Shown piece by piece: positions 16,725 through 25,582 of a DNA stretch of 52,070 nt. Origin of the DNA: an uncultured archaeon. GTDB lineage: Archaea > Thermoproteota > Nitrososphaeria > JACIWG01. The translations under genes and the position numbers were made by a program. The DNA is taken from the NCBI GenBank assembly GCA_938034445.1, contig CALHLD010000003.1:1-52070 (forward strand), given 5' to 3'. The notes beneath the pieces were generated by a model that made no database searches, was not told the DNA's origin, and saw only the letters and a list, made by a program, of their open reading frames with translations. Position 1 is the first letter of the stretch. Each line of letters starts with the position of its first letter.

Positions 16725-17012
16725 ATGAAAAAGATAGTCACCCAAGTTATACTCGCATTCCTTTTAGCCACAATAATAATGGCGTTCCCATTATATTTTG
16801 AAAAACAGAAGACGATAGAAACTCGAATAGGGAAAGAGGGAGAGTATGGAACAGTAGGAGCTCCAGCTCCAGCTGTAGCCATAGAAACTGAACATACAAC
16901 TACAACAGTTGACAAGAATAAGGTAGACTACACAAACGTTTACATGATGATATTTATTTCGATTATCATTTCATTTATTATAACAATCATATTTATCAGA
17001 ATAAGGATATAA
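16725..17012 (+). CDS. Small protein with two membrane segments
   Basis: No family recognised. From ATG 16725 the product is 95 aa: an N-terminal hydrophobic segment (VTQVILAFLLATIIMAF), a loop of about 50 residues with a Pro/Ala patch and Thr run, and a C-terminal segment rich in Ile and Phe. The open frame extends upstream to ATG 16647, but those 26 codons overlap the regulator gene, and GGTGGTA lies just ahead of 16725, so the later start is preferred. It is probably co-transcribed with the HTH regulator. Confidence 0.55.
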   Translation: MKKIVTQVILAFLLATIIMAFPLYFEKQKTIETRIGKEGEYGTVGAPAPAVAIETEHTTTTVDKNKVDYTNVYMMIFISIIISFIITIIFIRIRI

Positions 17013-17030
17013 AATGAGATGAAAAATTGA

Positions 17031-17591
17031 TTAGAAGTTAGTGGGTTTACATAATACTTTTTTTACCTTCAGGTCAAAAAAGTTCATAGAATAGGCAGGC
17101 CTTATAAGCAATGATGTGTCAGCACCACTACCTGTTCCAGCAATACATATAATGTCCTTTTCAACAGGAACAAGTCCAGCATCTGCAGCCATCAAGGCAA
17201 TTTCAATACAAACTTTTGTACCTTCTCCAAAGCACCTAAGTGCATTGGCTATAATTTCAACAGGACCTATTGTATCAAATTTTTTCCTAAAAGCCCTTTC
17301 CACACCACTAAGAGCATGTGTTGCAACTAAAATCTTTCCACCATTCTCTTCTATAGCACGCCTATACTCTTCCTTCAACTCTAAAAGACCCGACTCCCTA
17401 AAACCTGCACAATGTGTTACAATAATCAAATTGTAGCCTTTAAAGATTTCAGAAGCTTTCAAGCCTGTCTTTCCAGTTGTTGACGCAACAACTATATCTT
17501 TAATCCCATTTTCTTCAGCAAACTTTTTACAGAACATAAGCACTTCTTCAGTGTGATCACCACACTTTTCAAAATATATTATTTTATCCAT
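17031..17591 (-). CDS. Stand-alone pyruvate kinase C-terminal (alpha/beta) domain protein
   Basis: The 186-aa protein matches the isolated PK_C fold: VVASTTGKTGLKASEIF near residue 35, then LIIVTHCAGF, and IIANALRCFGEGTKVCIEIALMA. There is no pyruvate kinase catalytic barrel. Such single-domain proteins are common in archaea and have no settled role; nucleotide or effector binding is assumed from the fold. It is convergent with the small membrane-protein gene and divergent from the ThDP enzyme. Confidence 0.75.
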   Translation of the reverse strand: MDKIIYFEKCGDHTEEVLMFCKKFAEENGIKDIVVASTTGKTGLKASEIFKGYNLIIVTHCAGFRESGLLELKEEYRRAIEENGGKILVATHALSGVERAFRKKFDTIGPVEIIANALRCFGEGTKVCIEIALMAADAGLVPVEKDIICIAGTGSGADTSLLIRPAYSMNFFDLKVKKVLCKPTNF

Positions 17592-17664
17592 ATTTTATAG
17601 GTGTAAATATTTAGATTATTAACTTTTTTATATACAGGCTTTCAACTTTAGATAGTGCTATTGT

Positions 17665-19344
17665 ATGATTGGAAGCGAATGTATAGTAGATTGTTTGGTT
17701 CAGGAAAATGTTGACATGATCTTTACTGTAGCAGCGGAAAACATTTATCCACTACTCCAGTCTTGTTTAAAAAACGGGTTAAAGGTCATAAATTCGAAAC
17801 TTGAACTTTCAGCAGCATTCATGGCACTTACCTATTCTAGATTAAAGAGAAAGCCTTCAGTATTAATTGTCACAGGAGGGCCGGGGATTATAGGATCACT
17901 TTCACCAATAGCTGAAGCAAGATTAGAAGGAGACCCGATGATCATCTTTTCAACCTTACCTCCAAATGATGGAAAGAAAACACACATGCATCAGCTAGTA
18001 AATGAAGAAGACCAGATGAGAATATTGGTTCCTATAACAAAAGGACAGTTTAAGATTAAAAAATTCGATGACATACCTAAAGTCCTATCTAAAGCATTCG
18101 AGAAATGTAGGGAGAAAAAGCCTGGACCAGTCTACATTGAACTTATTCCAGAAATTTTGTTTGAAGAAGGTATCTTACTAAAGTATGAGAGTATAAAGGC
18201 TAATGTACCCAAACCTTCTAGCGATGAAGTGAGAAAGGTTTACGAACTTATTCTTAATTCAAAATTTCCTGTTATAATTGCAGGTAGAGGAGTGCACCTT
18301 TCTGGAGCAGAAGAAGAACTTTTAAAGCTATCGCAAATGCTTGATGCACCTTTAACAACCACTATAATGGCTAAGGGGCTTATACCAAAAAATTTCAAAT
18401 TATATGCAGGTGTATCTGCTGGAAGAAGCGGGAACATTACAGCTGAAAGGGTTCTTGAGAAATCAGATCTAGTGCTTGCTATAGGAAACAGATTTAGTGA
18501 AATGGGGACAGGAAGGTATAGTCTGAAACTTTCAGGGAAACTTGTGCACGTTAACATTTCAGAAGAAGATATTGGTAGGGTGTTTAAGCCAGATGTTGCA
18601 ATTGTTTCAGATTCAAAAGAATTTCTTATAATGTTATTAAAAGAGTTAGAGGAAAGGGGGATAAAAAATGAAGGTAATAATGTTAGATTAGTTGAAGAAT
18701 TTTGGAGGGAAGAGGAAAGTGAGCTAAAGAAACTTTATGGTTCATTAAAGGAGGGTGCAATAAAGTCTTGGGAAGTTGTTGAAACACTTAGTGAATTTAT
18801 TGGAGAAGATGCTATAGTTGTAGGAGATGTTGGAGCACACAGGATTGAAACATTTATAATGCCATTGTATGCGCCACAAACTTATATTGCTACAACAAGC
18901 TATGTTTCAATGGGTCTAGCAGTACCAGGTGCTGTGGCCGCATCAATACTTTATCCAGAAAAACAGGTTTTTGGAATAGTTGGAGATGGAGGTTTTCTTA
19001 TGACAGGCTTTGAAATTTCTACAGCGGTACAATATAATGCTAAGCCAATCATTATCGTGTTTAATGACTCATGTTACAAGGTTTTGAGAATATATGAGCA
19101 TGTTAAATACCATAGCGATACAAAAGAACTTTATAAGCTTCCTGAAACAGACTTTGCCAAGATTGCGGAAGGACTTGGAGCTAAAGGTATAAGAGTTTTT
19201 GAAAGAAGTCAACTTTATCAAAGTTTTAAGGAGGCTGTTGAATGGCAGAAGGGGCCAGTAGTTATAGATGTTAAAATTGATCCAGAAACAGTACCTGTTC
19301 CATTTCAAAGACTGTATTTGAGTAAAAGAATCGAGGAAATTTGA
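17665..19344 (+). CDS. Thiamine diphosphate-dependent enzyme, acetolactate synthase-like
   Basis: ThDP enzyme of the acetolactate synthase/benzoylformate decarboxylase superfamily. The N-terminal pyrimidine domain keeps the ThDP-activating Glu in SKLELSAAF (family consensus HEQ). The central domain has IIAGRGVHLSGAE. The C-terminal domain has the GDG-N motif, GDGGFLMTGFEIS running to FND. It lacks the usual His before the Glu, and no regulatory subunit gene is nearby. It may therefore act on another 2-oxoacid; I would not call it IlvB. The start ATG is about 30 nt after a TTTATATA box (17628-17635), suggesting a leaderless mRNA. Confidence 0.8.
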   Translation: MIGSECIVDCLVQENVDMIFTVAAENIYPLLQSCLKNGLKVINSKLELSAAFMALTYSRLKRKPSVLIVTGGPGIIGSLSPIAEARLEGDPMIIFSTLPPNDGKKTHMHQLVNEEDQMRILVPITKGQFKIKKFDDIPKVLSKAFEKCREKKPGPVYIELIPEILFEEGILLKYESIKANVPKPSSDEVRKVYELILNSKFPVIIAGRGVHLSGAEEELLKLSQMLDAPLTTTIMAKGLIPKNFKLYAGVSAGRSGNITAERVLEKSDLVLAIGNRFSEMGTGRYSLKLSGKLVHVNISEEDIGRVFKPDVAIVSDSKEFLIMLLKELEERGIKNEGNNVRLVEEFWREEESELKKLYGSLKEGAIKSWEVVETLSEFIGEDAIVVGDVGAHRIETFIMPLYAPQTYIATTSYVSMGLAVPGAVAASILYPEKQVFGIVGDGGFLMTGFEISTAVQYNAKPIIIVFNDSCYKVLRIYEHVKYHSDTKELYKLPETDFAKIAEGLGAKGIRVFERSQLYQSFKEAVEWQKGPVVIDVKIDPETVPVPFQRLYLSKRIEEI

Positions 19345-19439
19345 TTAAATATGCACTAATATAATAGAACATTTTTATAGAGGAGGAAAATTTTAAAAGA
19401 ATAAAGGTTAGTGGTAAGAGTGGTAGAGGTTGAGCAAAT

Positions 19440-19607
19440 TTGCCTATCACAGACCCCATTAAAAAGCAGATTGCACAACAGAGGAGACTATTTTTCAAAA
19501 TATGCTTAAAGTGTGGTGGAAAGAATAGTATACGTGCTGAAAAATGTCGCAAGTGTGGATCAAAGGAGCTTAGATTAAAGAATAGACAGGTTGGGCCTAA
19601 GAAGTAG
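19440..19607 (+). CDS. rpl40e: Ribosomal protein L40e
   Basis: A 55-residue zinc-ribbon protein of the large ribosomal subunit. It reads MPITDPIKKQIAQQRR..., with two zinc-binding pairs (CLKCGGKN and CRKCGSKE) and a basic end, LRLKNRQVGPKK, all typical of archaeal/eukaryotic L40e. In eukaryotes it is fused to ubiquitin; here it is free. The start is TTG at 19440, with an AGAGGTTGAG ribosome binding site about 8 nt upstream. tRNA-Val follows 11 bp downstream, possibly on the same transcript. Confidence 0.95.
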   Translation: MPITDPIKKQIAQQRRLFFKICLKCGGKNSIRAEKCRKCGSKELRLKNRQVGPKK

Positions 19608-19618
19608 GATAAAAAGGT

Positions 19619-19692
19619 GGGCCAGTGGTCTAGACTGGTAGGACGAATCCCTCACACGGATTAGGTCGTCGGTTCAAGTCCGACCTGGCCCA
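19619..19692 (+). tRNA. tRNA-Val (CAC)
   Basis: The acceptor stem GGGCCAG (19619-19625) pairs with CTGGCCC (19685-19691), with discriminator A. The anticodon stem AATCC/GGATT encloses CTCACAC, giving anticodon CAC. The T loop is TTCAAGT. There is no intron and no encoded CCA. It lies 11 bp after L40e. Confidence 0.97.
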
Positions 19693-19841
19693 CTCCATTT
19701 TAGAATTAAGGATAAAGCTATTCGTGCCCTAATTTAATGAATAGATTATAAAAAATTTTGGTTAAGGATATTATGAAGGTAGACAGTGTTTATTTCATTA
19801 AATTTTAAATAGCTATAATTTTATCCTCACTAAATGATAAA

Positions 19842-20393
19842 ATGTATACATTTGTTCCTACAAAATATTTTTTGACTAAAGGTGTAGGTGTACATAAAGA
19901 TAGGCTTGCAAGTTTTGAACTTGCATTACGTGATGCTGGAATTCAACACTGTAATATTGTACAGGTTTCTAGTATAATCCCGCCTACTGCAAAAAGAATT
20001 CCTAGAAGTGAAGGATTAAAATATATTAAGCCAGGACAGATTATATTTGTTGTTTTAAGTAGGAATGAGACAAATGAACCAAACCGTCTTATCGCAGCTT
20101 CAGTAGGCTTGGCGATCCCGCAGGACAAAAGCATGTACGGTTATCTTTCAGAGTATCATGCATATGGTATGACTGGAGAAAAATGTGGAGAGTATGCAGA
20201 AGATTTGGCAGCCTACATGCTTGCTTCAACATTAGGTCTTGAATTCGATCCTGAAAAAAGCTATGATGAGCAGAAGGAACAGTGGCTAATTTCTGGAAAA
20301 ATTGTTAAGACATCTAACATCACACAATCAGCTGAAGGGGACAAAAACGGTAATTGGACAACTGTTATCGCAGCCGCAGTGTTTCTGCCATAG
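19842..20393 (+). CDS. pdaD: Pyruvoyl-dependent arginine decarboxylase
   Basis: Converts arginine to agmatine for polyamine synthesis and, in archaea, for agmatidine modification of tRNA-Ile. The proenzyme self-cleaves between Ser43 and Ser44 in [11 protein letters not shown], and Ser44 becomes the pyruvoyl group. Other conserved parts are [14 protein letters not shown] near the N-terminus and [20 protein letters not shown]. The length of 183 aa is normal. T-runs follow the stop (about 20401-20408). Confidence 0.95.
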   Translation: MYTFVPTKYFLTKGVGVHKDRLASFELALRDAGIQHCNIVQVSSIIPPTAKRIPRSEGLKYIKPGQIIFVVLSRNETNEPNRLIAASVGLAIPQDKSMYGYLSEYHAYGMTGEKCGEYAEDLAAYMLASTLGLEFDPEKSYDEQKEQWLISGKIVKTSNITQSAEGDKNGNWTTVIAAAVFLP

Positions 20394-20443
20394 AATTGTA
20401 AAATTTTTTTATAATATTTGTTTAAAGGGTATAATGGATAGGG

Positions 20444-20746
20444 ATGCCTAAAGAAATCTTTGATATTAAAGAGTTTACTAAGATAGCGTCAGGTGCAACA
20501 GAGATTAGAGTCGTATGGAAAGACGATTTTGCTAAAGTTAAGGCTAGGACAGACAAAATGTTGTACACTTGCAAAATGCCTTTCGATGCAGTTGAAAAGT
20601 TTCTTTCAAACTTTAAAGGCACAGTAAGGGAATTTAATCAAAGGCCTAAGATAGAAGAAAAACCAAAAAGGTTGCAAAAACGGAAAGCAAAACAGGTAGG
20701 GGAAGGCCTGGAAGCATCTTCCTCCGCTCAAGAAGCAGTAAAGTAG
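20444..20746 (+). CDS. rpl38e: Ribosomal protein L38e with extended C-terminal tail
   Basis: The first 65 residues match L38e: MPKEIFDIKEF, then EIRVVWKDDFAKVKART and KMLYTCKMPFDAVEKF. L38e is a large-subunit protein found in eukaryotes and some TACK archaea. The usual length is about 65-80 residues. Here a charged tail of about 33 residues (from RPKIEEKPK on) lies entirely antisense to the last 33 codons of the convergent presenilin-like gene. A TATA-like run, TTTTTTTATAATA, at about 20403-20415 precedes the ATG. Confidence 0.85.
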   Translation: MPKEIFDIKEFTKIASGATEIRVVWKDDFAKVKARTDKMLYTCKMPFDAVEKFLSNFKGTVREFNQRPKIEEKPKRLQKRKAKQVGEGLEASSSAQEAVK

Positions 20747-21455
20747 CTAAAACACCAAATTTTATTAAGATTATTGAGGTTACAGCTAGAAGCCAGCCTC
20801 CAACACTATAGGCTAAGCCTGTTGAAAGAGAATAGAATAGTAGGTCACCTATACCGACTTCAATATCATCAACCCTTACTAGAAGTAGTGATATTTCATT
20901 AGAGTGCATACTTTGAGCTAAATGCTTTAATGGTCCCCTAAAAACTTCATATAGGTCAAATAGGGCGAACCCTACAAGAAGTAAACCTACCGCCAAATCC
21001 GAAAACATGAGTTTTATGAGGAAAGCACTGGAGCCAGACATTAGTATAGATATTATAAGATTTGGAAGAAAATATTTTTTCCAGAATATGAATAATGTTA
21101 TAGCTAAAGTTGATATGCTTAGCAAGTTGATTAAATCGTATCTAAAATATGTAGTACCCTCTAACAGTAGGGAAGAAACCACCCAAAAGAGAGCACAGCA
21201 AAGCGTGCTTTTTAGGAAAAGGATAATATATTCTAGCTTGATAACCTTTTTTCTAATTATCCATAGAAAAAGAAATGATGCTGCCAGTGAAATTGTTATC
21301 AAATATAGTGTGTTGCCTGTGGCCACGTAAATGTCTGAGGTTGCTGGCACAAGTGGTTCACTGTAAACTTTTTCGGTGAAAGATAGTAATGTTAGGGTTA
21401 TGATTTCTGAGAACAAAATTATTGATGACAGTTTAATAAAAACACTTTTTAACAT
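20646..21455 (-). CDS. Presenilin/signal peptide peptidase-like membrane aspartyl protease
   Basis: Intramembrane-cleaving protease family A22. Eight to nine hydrophobic segments fill 269 aa. The two catalytic aspartates are in FALFDLYEVF (Asp167) and GIGDLLFYSL (Asp204), and a PALP-like motif PGLPLP (249-254) lies before the last helix, in the order and spacing of archaeal presenilin homologues. A prepilin peptidase (A24) also has a G-x-G-D motif but lacks the PALP motif and the D-x-Y element. The start is just 2 bp after the archaemetzincin stop in the same direction, so the two are probably co-transcribed. The last 101 bp overlap the L38e gene on the other strand. Confidence 0.78.
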   Translation of the reverse strand: MLKSVFIKLSSIILFSEIITLTLLSFTEKVYSEPLVPATSDIYVATGNTLYLITISLAASFLFLWIIRKKVIKLEYIILFLKSTLCCALFWVVSSLLLEGTTYFRYDLINLLSISTLAITLFIFWKKYFLPNLIISILMSGSSAFLIKLMFSDLAVGLLLVGFALFDLYEVFRGPLKHLAQSMHSNEISLLLVRVDDIEVGIGDLLFYSLSTGLAYSVGGWLLAVTSIILIKFGVLATLLLLERRKMLPGLPLPVLLSVFATFLVFLLS

Positions 21456-21457
21456 AT

Positions 21458-22003
21458 CTACCTTAATCCCTTCAATTTTTCTCTACAATTATTGCATAAT
21501 ATAGGAAGCTTGTCGTCAACCTGCTTTAAAGTGTTAGCGAAAGACATAATGCACGTAGATTCTGGACAGTGAGTTAATCCAAGAAGATGACCTATTTCAT
21601 GAGCACTTTCCTTGAAAATTCTTTCTTCAACAGTCTTAGCTCCAAGAAAAAGCTCTTTAGAAACTAAAGCCAACCTTGCTATAGAAAGTAAGGACACCTT
21701 TTTAAGAGTGTTTGTTACACCAAAAACAAAGTTCATGTTAGGCATTGAAATGTCGAATGAAGTTACACCTATACTCTTTCCTTTTTTATCAGAATCCCTT
21801 ACCTGAGCAATCCTTTCAATTATTAGGTCGGCCTTGAACTGTCTCCTACCACTGTCATATTCTTTAGAAGAAAGAGGTATAACATTTACAGAAACGTCAG
21901 GTTCTCTATCATAAAACCTAATTGCTGCCTCAATCTGATTAATAAACTTATAACCGTCCATATTGTGGACAGGATATACTGTAATCTTTTCTTTAAAGCT
22001 CAT
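21458..22003 (-). CDS. amzA: Archaemetzincin zinc metalloprotease
   Basis: Metzincin-type peptidase. The catalytic motif HEIGHLLGLTHC (zinc His residues and Glu) is followed by the Met-turn region CIMSF and an extra zinc-binding CNNC motif, exactly the archaemetzincin pattern. The usual size is about 180 aa. The open frame begins at TTG 22015; ATG 22003 (MSFKEKITVYPV) after GGTGGTGA is the likely start. It overlaps the end of the beta-CASP nuclease gene by 11 bp and is followed by the presenilin-like protease, giving a nuclease-protease-protease operon. Confidence 0.93.
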   Translation of the reverse strand: MSFKEKITVYPVHNMDGYKFINQIEAAIRFYDREPDVSVNVIPLSSKEYDSGRRQFKADLIIERIAQVRDSDKKGKSIGVTSFDISMPNMNFVFGVTNTLKKVSLLSIARLALVSKELFLGAKTVEERIFKESAHEIGHLLGLTHCPESTCIMSFANTLKQVDDKLPILCNNCREKLKGLR

Positions 22004-23252
22004 ATTCACCACCAATTTTAGGAGCTACAGCCTCTAAACCAAACTTTTCCTTTAAATCTTTTGCGAACTGTACACAATTTTCTTCCTCCCCATGCATAGT
22101 AAAAATGACAGGGTTACCCTTTAATCTCTTGATCATATCAAAAAGCTCACTACGACCACTATGGGATGAGAAGTGGAAGTGTTTAATGTCAGCGCTGACC
22201 TTCCTAGGTCGACCATTAATTAATGCAACCTTCTCCTCCAAAAGCTGCCTTCCAGGAGTACCCTTTACCTGATATGATACGAACGATATACCATTCTTTG
22301 GATCCTTACTTATCCTCTGATTATAGAATGCTGCTGCGCCACCGACAAGCATTCCAGCGGGGGAGATTATAACACAAGGCTCATTAACAATCCTTTTCCT
22401 ATCCTTCCAGCCGCCAACCTTTTTAACCCAATTTAATGCTTTAGCAAGAGAATTCAAATCCCTAACATATTCTCCATGCCTTAAAAGTATCTCATTGGCA
22501 TCCAAAGCCATCCCGTCCATGTAAACATTATACTTAAAATTCGCCTTATATAATACGATCGCTATCTCCTGAGCTCTTCCAACAGCAAATGCTGGAACCA
22601 AAAGCGTGCCACCCCCTTCAACAATCTCCCGAGCGTATTCTACAAAACTTTTTTCAACCTTCTCCCTATTTGGATGCTCCTGTAAAGCGTATGTGCTTTC
22701 AGTTATAACTATGTCCACTTCACCGAAATCTATTTTTGCACCTCTCAATAGTGCAGTCTTCCTTGCGTTAACGTCCCCAGTGTAAAGGATCGTTTTCCCA
22801 TCCAAACGTATTAAAACACTTCCAGCCCCAGGCAAATGGCCTCCTTCATAAAATTCTATAACAGAATCCTTAAATTCGATATGTTCATTAAATGAAACTT
22901 TTTTAAGGTAACGCCTCATATTAAGCATATCGATATACTCGTATGGTAGGTAGAAACCAGATAAGCCGATAAAATCTTCTATCAGAAGCTCAGTCAATTC
23001 GAAAGTTAAGTTTGTTGTTATTAGAGGGACACCGCCATTTATGTATAGCATTGGAAGTGCACCAGAATGGTCCAAATGAGCGTGTGTGAGGATTGTGGCA
23101 TCAACTTGTTTCGGCTGAACATGTATAGGGAAACCTGGTTCCTCCCTAGAAAGCATTACACCGTAGTCTAGAAGTAAACTAGTCCTCTCACCCCTTACAA
23201 GGACACCCGACTTTCCAACCTGCCTAGTGCCCCCAAGAAACTTTATACGCAT
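21993..23252 (-). CDS. Beta-CASP metallo-beta-lactamase-fold RNA nuclease, aCPSF2-like
   Basis: RNA-processing nuclease. The metallo-beta-lactamase zinc motif THAHLDHSGALP is followed by YTGDVN, then the beta-CASP region (ITESTYALQEH, PAFAVGRAQE, VIISPAGMLVGG) and terminal motifs SSHSGRSEL and TMHGE. There are no N-terminal KH domains and the length is 419 aa, which fits aCPSF2/RNase J-like archaeal enzymes rather than the aCPSF1 termination factor. It is the first gene of the operon with amzA and the presenilin-like protease, and is divergent from the PAC2 gene. Confidence 0.9.
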   Translation of the reverse strand: MRIKFLGGTRQVGKSGVLVRGERTSLLLDYGVMLSREEPGFPIHVQPKQVDATILTHAHLDHSGALPMLYINGGVPLITTNLTFELTELLIEDFIGLSGFYLPYEYIDMLNMRRYLKKVSFNEHIEFKDSVIEFYEGGHLPGAGSVLIRLDGKTILYTGDVNARKTALLRGAKIDFGEVDIVITESTYALQEHPNREKVEKSFVEYAREIVEGGGTLLVPAFAVGRAQEIAIVLYKANFKYNVYMDGMALDANEILLRHGEYVRDLNSLAKALNWVKKVGGWKDRKRIVNEPCVIISPAGMLVGGAAAFYNQRISKDPKNGISFVSYQVKGTPGRQLLEEKVALINGRPRKVSADIKHFHFSSHSGRSELFDMIKRLKGNPVIFTMHGEEENCVQFAKDLKEKFGLEAVAPKIGGEYEL

Positions 23253-23307
23253 ACTCTCTATGTCATCATAGACATAAATTTATAGGGCTTTAACTATTTC
23301 CTTGGCG

Positions 23308-24018
23308 ATGGCAATAAAAGTATATGTTGATAGGGAAAAGTTTGAAGGCTGCACCTTCGTAACCGGATTCCATGGTATAGGCTTTACCGGATATTGGAGT
23401 ATAAAATATCTTATACAGCAGCTCAAAGCAAAGCGTATAGGTTTCGTTGAAAGCATGTTCGCTCCACCAATATGCACTGTTTCAGGAGGACGCATTGTTA
23501 CACCATTTGAAATTTATCAAAAGGATAACCTAGTCTTCTTTAAAGCAGAGGTCGCGCCACCCAGAGAAAAGGAGTATCAGTTTTTTACACAAATTGGTGA
23601 ATGGGTAGCCTCCTCCGGTTTCAAAGAAGCATGTCTAATTGGCGGGCTTGATTCAACACTAAAAAATGATAACACAACCTATAGGATCGTTTACACAAGA
23701 GGCTACAGAATTCCAGAACAGCTAAAAAATGCATTGGTACTGGAAGATGACAGACTTATTGTAGGACCTATAGCAATACTCTTAAACCATTTTGAGGCAA
23801 TAGGATTCCCAGCATATTCTATACTCGCCTACGCAGCCCAAGACCGCTTAGACCCAAGAGCGTGTGCAGAGGCAATAACCCTTATGTCAAAAATCTATAA
23901 CTTTGAGATAGACCTAAAACCACTTATTGCTGGAGCAGAAGCGATTGAGGAGGCTTTAACTAAAACTCCACAAAAGGAGGAGCGGGGAGAAAAAACTTTA
24001 AGCTCCTTCTACTCCTAG
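23308..24018 (+). CDS. PAC2 (proteasome assembly chaperone 2) family protein
   Basis: ATP-grasp-independent PAC2-fold protein. GFHGIGFTGYWSIKYLI near the N-terminus, IGGLDS mid-protein, and GPIAILLNHFEAIGFPAYSILAYA near residue 160 are the family landmarks. Archaeal members are linked to proteasome assembly by homology; the role here is inferred. The frame begins at TTG 23302, but ATG 23308 is preferred. The last 21 bp overlap the convergent tgtA gene. The final 20 residues are charged and unlikely to be part of the fold. Confidence 0.82.
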   Translation: MAIKVYVDREKFEGCTFVTGFHGIGFTGYWSIKYLIQQLKAKRIGFVESMFAPPICTVSGGRIVTPFEIYQKDNLVFFKAEVAPPREKEYQFFTQIGEWVASSGFKEACLIGGLDSTLKNDNTTYRIVYTRGYRIPEQLKNALVLEDDRLIVGPIAILLNHFEAIGFPAYSILAYAAQDRLDPRACAEAITLMSKIYNFEIDLKPLIAGAEAIEEALTKTPQKEERGEKTLSSFYS

Positions 24019-25578
24019 AGTATCAATTTCCTCTAAAATCCTTTCCACTCTCCTGTCAACTATAATCTTCGACACAATATCTTTCCTTTTCCTAAACCAT
24101 TCTAAAATGTTCTCATACTTTCCGTTAGAATGGTCGACTACCAGAATTTTTTTGAAACCAAACCTTTTTAAAAACTTTTTCAACCTTATAATAGACTCTC
24201 TTCTCATCTCCTCATCTAGGGGTAACGCTATTTCATACTGGGAAAATGGGTAGATGTCGCATACTTCTACAGGTGCAATAGCTATAGGAAATATTCCTGC
24301 ACAAAATTGAATATTTTCCACCCTTTCACCAAATCTCCTTTCAGCCTCCTTCCTAAGCCTATAAAGGTAAGTGTGGTCATTTGAGGTTGAAAGATACAGT
24401 ACCATAATCCTCTTATTTATTTCAAGATGATTTAATATTCTCTTAAAACAATGTTCTACTTCAGGTCTATATTGATCAGGTGTTGTACACAAGAACAGAC
24501 CCCTCTGCTTAAAAACAGGAGTGCCTTCACTCAAATATTTTCGATACTCTTTAAAGAGCTTAAAGGCAGACCATGCTCTAGGATGAGCCTTACATTTTAC
24601 ACTAACATATTCCCAAAGACGACCATCCTCTATAGCCTGCTTTACACTCTTCAACTCCTTTGAAAGGATGTGAAGATTGTGTAGGGCGAGTAGTCTAATC
24701 CTTTCTGGACTCTCTTTAATTTCCTTAACTGAATGCCCACTACATATTTTACATTCACATGGAAGATACTTAAGCTCATCAATACTTTCCGTACCATATT
24801 CTGTAAGATATGCGCCCCTTTTCGCATAAAGTATGTATGATGCGGAATCAAAAAGGTCACAACCTAATGCGACAGCTATTGGAATTGTTAATGGATGGCC
24901 TGCTCCAAAAAGATGTAAAGGCTTGTCTAGTGGAAGAATCTTTTTAACTGTAACAATCATTTTAACTATATTTTCAAGATTATACTGTTCCAGAAGCTGT
25001 GTAGGACTTCCTAAAGCGTATAGGTCGAAATCAAATTTTAACATTTCCCTAGCACATTTTTCGAGTAGATCATAGAATATTCCACCCTGTATAGGACCAG
25101 CCCAAAGCATATCCGATGGCCTCAAATGGTCTATAGACCTTTTTGCAGCATCTATCGTCCTATATACTGTCTCCTCAGCCTTTACCCTATTTCTAGTGAA
25201 ACCTGTAGGCGTATCCAGTATTACTCCTATATCACTTCCAATAGACTTTTCAAACTCAACAATTTCTTCTGGAGTCGTTTCTACGCTACCATATTCCAGA
25301 AGCTGATATGCTCCAGAATCGGTCATTATAGTGTTTTCAAAGTCAAGAAGTTTATGCACATCAAATTTTTCTCCAGTAACCCTGCTTCTCTTCAATATCA
25401 TGTAAGAATTTGTCATAACAGCATTAAATCCAATATCAAGCATTTCCCTTGGCGAAATCGTCTGATTAAATGGATGAATTACTGGAAAAATAGCAGGTGT
25501 TTCTATAATTCCATGTTTTGTTCTAAGCCTACCTATTCTAGCCGCTAAATCTGTCTTCCTAACTTCGAAAGTGGGCAT
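23998..25578 (-). CDS. tgtA: Archaeal tRNA-guanine transglycosylase (archaeosine)
   Basis: Exchanges guanine-15 of tRNA for preQ0 on the way to archaeosine. The catalytic barrel has NSYMILKR, MTDSGAYQ (catalytic Asp), DTPTGF and GPIQGG, followed by the zinc site CECKICSGH. Residues about 330-526 form the extra C-terminal region of archaeal enzymes. The protein ends at 526 aa without a recognisable PUA domain, whereas full-length TgtA usually carries one. The gene lies 4 bp downstream of the Lsm gene in the same direction. Confidence 0.93.
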   Translation of the reverse strand: MPTFEVRKTDLAARIGRLRTKHGIIETPAIFPVIHPFNQTISPREMLDIGFNAVMTNSYMILKRSRVTGEKFDVHKLLDFENTIMTDSGAYQLLEYGSVETTPEEIVEFEKSIGSDIGVILDTPTGFTRNRVKAEETVYRTIDAAKRSIDHLRPSDMLWAGPIQGGIFYDLLEKCAREMLKFDFDLYALGSPTQLLEQYNLENIVKMIVTVKKILPLDKPLHLFGAGHPLTIPIAVALGCDLFDSASYILYAKRGAYLTEYGTESIDELKYLPCECKICSGHSVKEIKESPERIRLLALHNLHILSKELKSVKQAIEDGRLWEYVSVKCKAHPRAWSAFKLFKEYRKYLSEGTPVFKQRGLFLCTTPDQYRPEVEHCFKRILNHLEINKRIMVLYLSTSNDHTYLYRLRKEAERRFGERVENIQFCAGIFPIAIAPVEVCDIYPFSQYEIALPLDEEMRRESIIRLKKFLKRFGFKKILVVDHSNGKYENILEWFRKRKDIVSKIIVDRRVERILEEIDTLGVEGA

Positions 25579-25582
25579 TATG

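Noticed and set aside
17665-19344. Calling the ThDP enzyme acetolactate synthase IlvB
   Set aside because: The catalytic Glu is kept but the neighbouring family residues differ and no IlvN or ilvC gene is adjacent.
20646-21455. Reading the GxGD membrane protein as the prepilin peptidase for the filament island
   Set aside because: The FD-x-Y and PGLPLP motifs and their order fit the presenilin/SPP family; the island's prepilin peptidase is not in the window.
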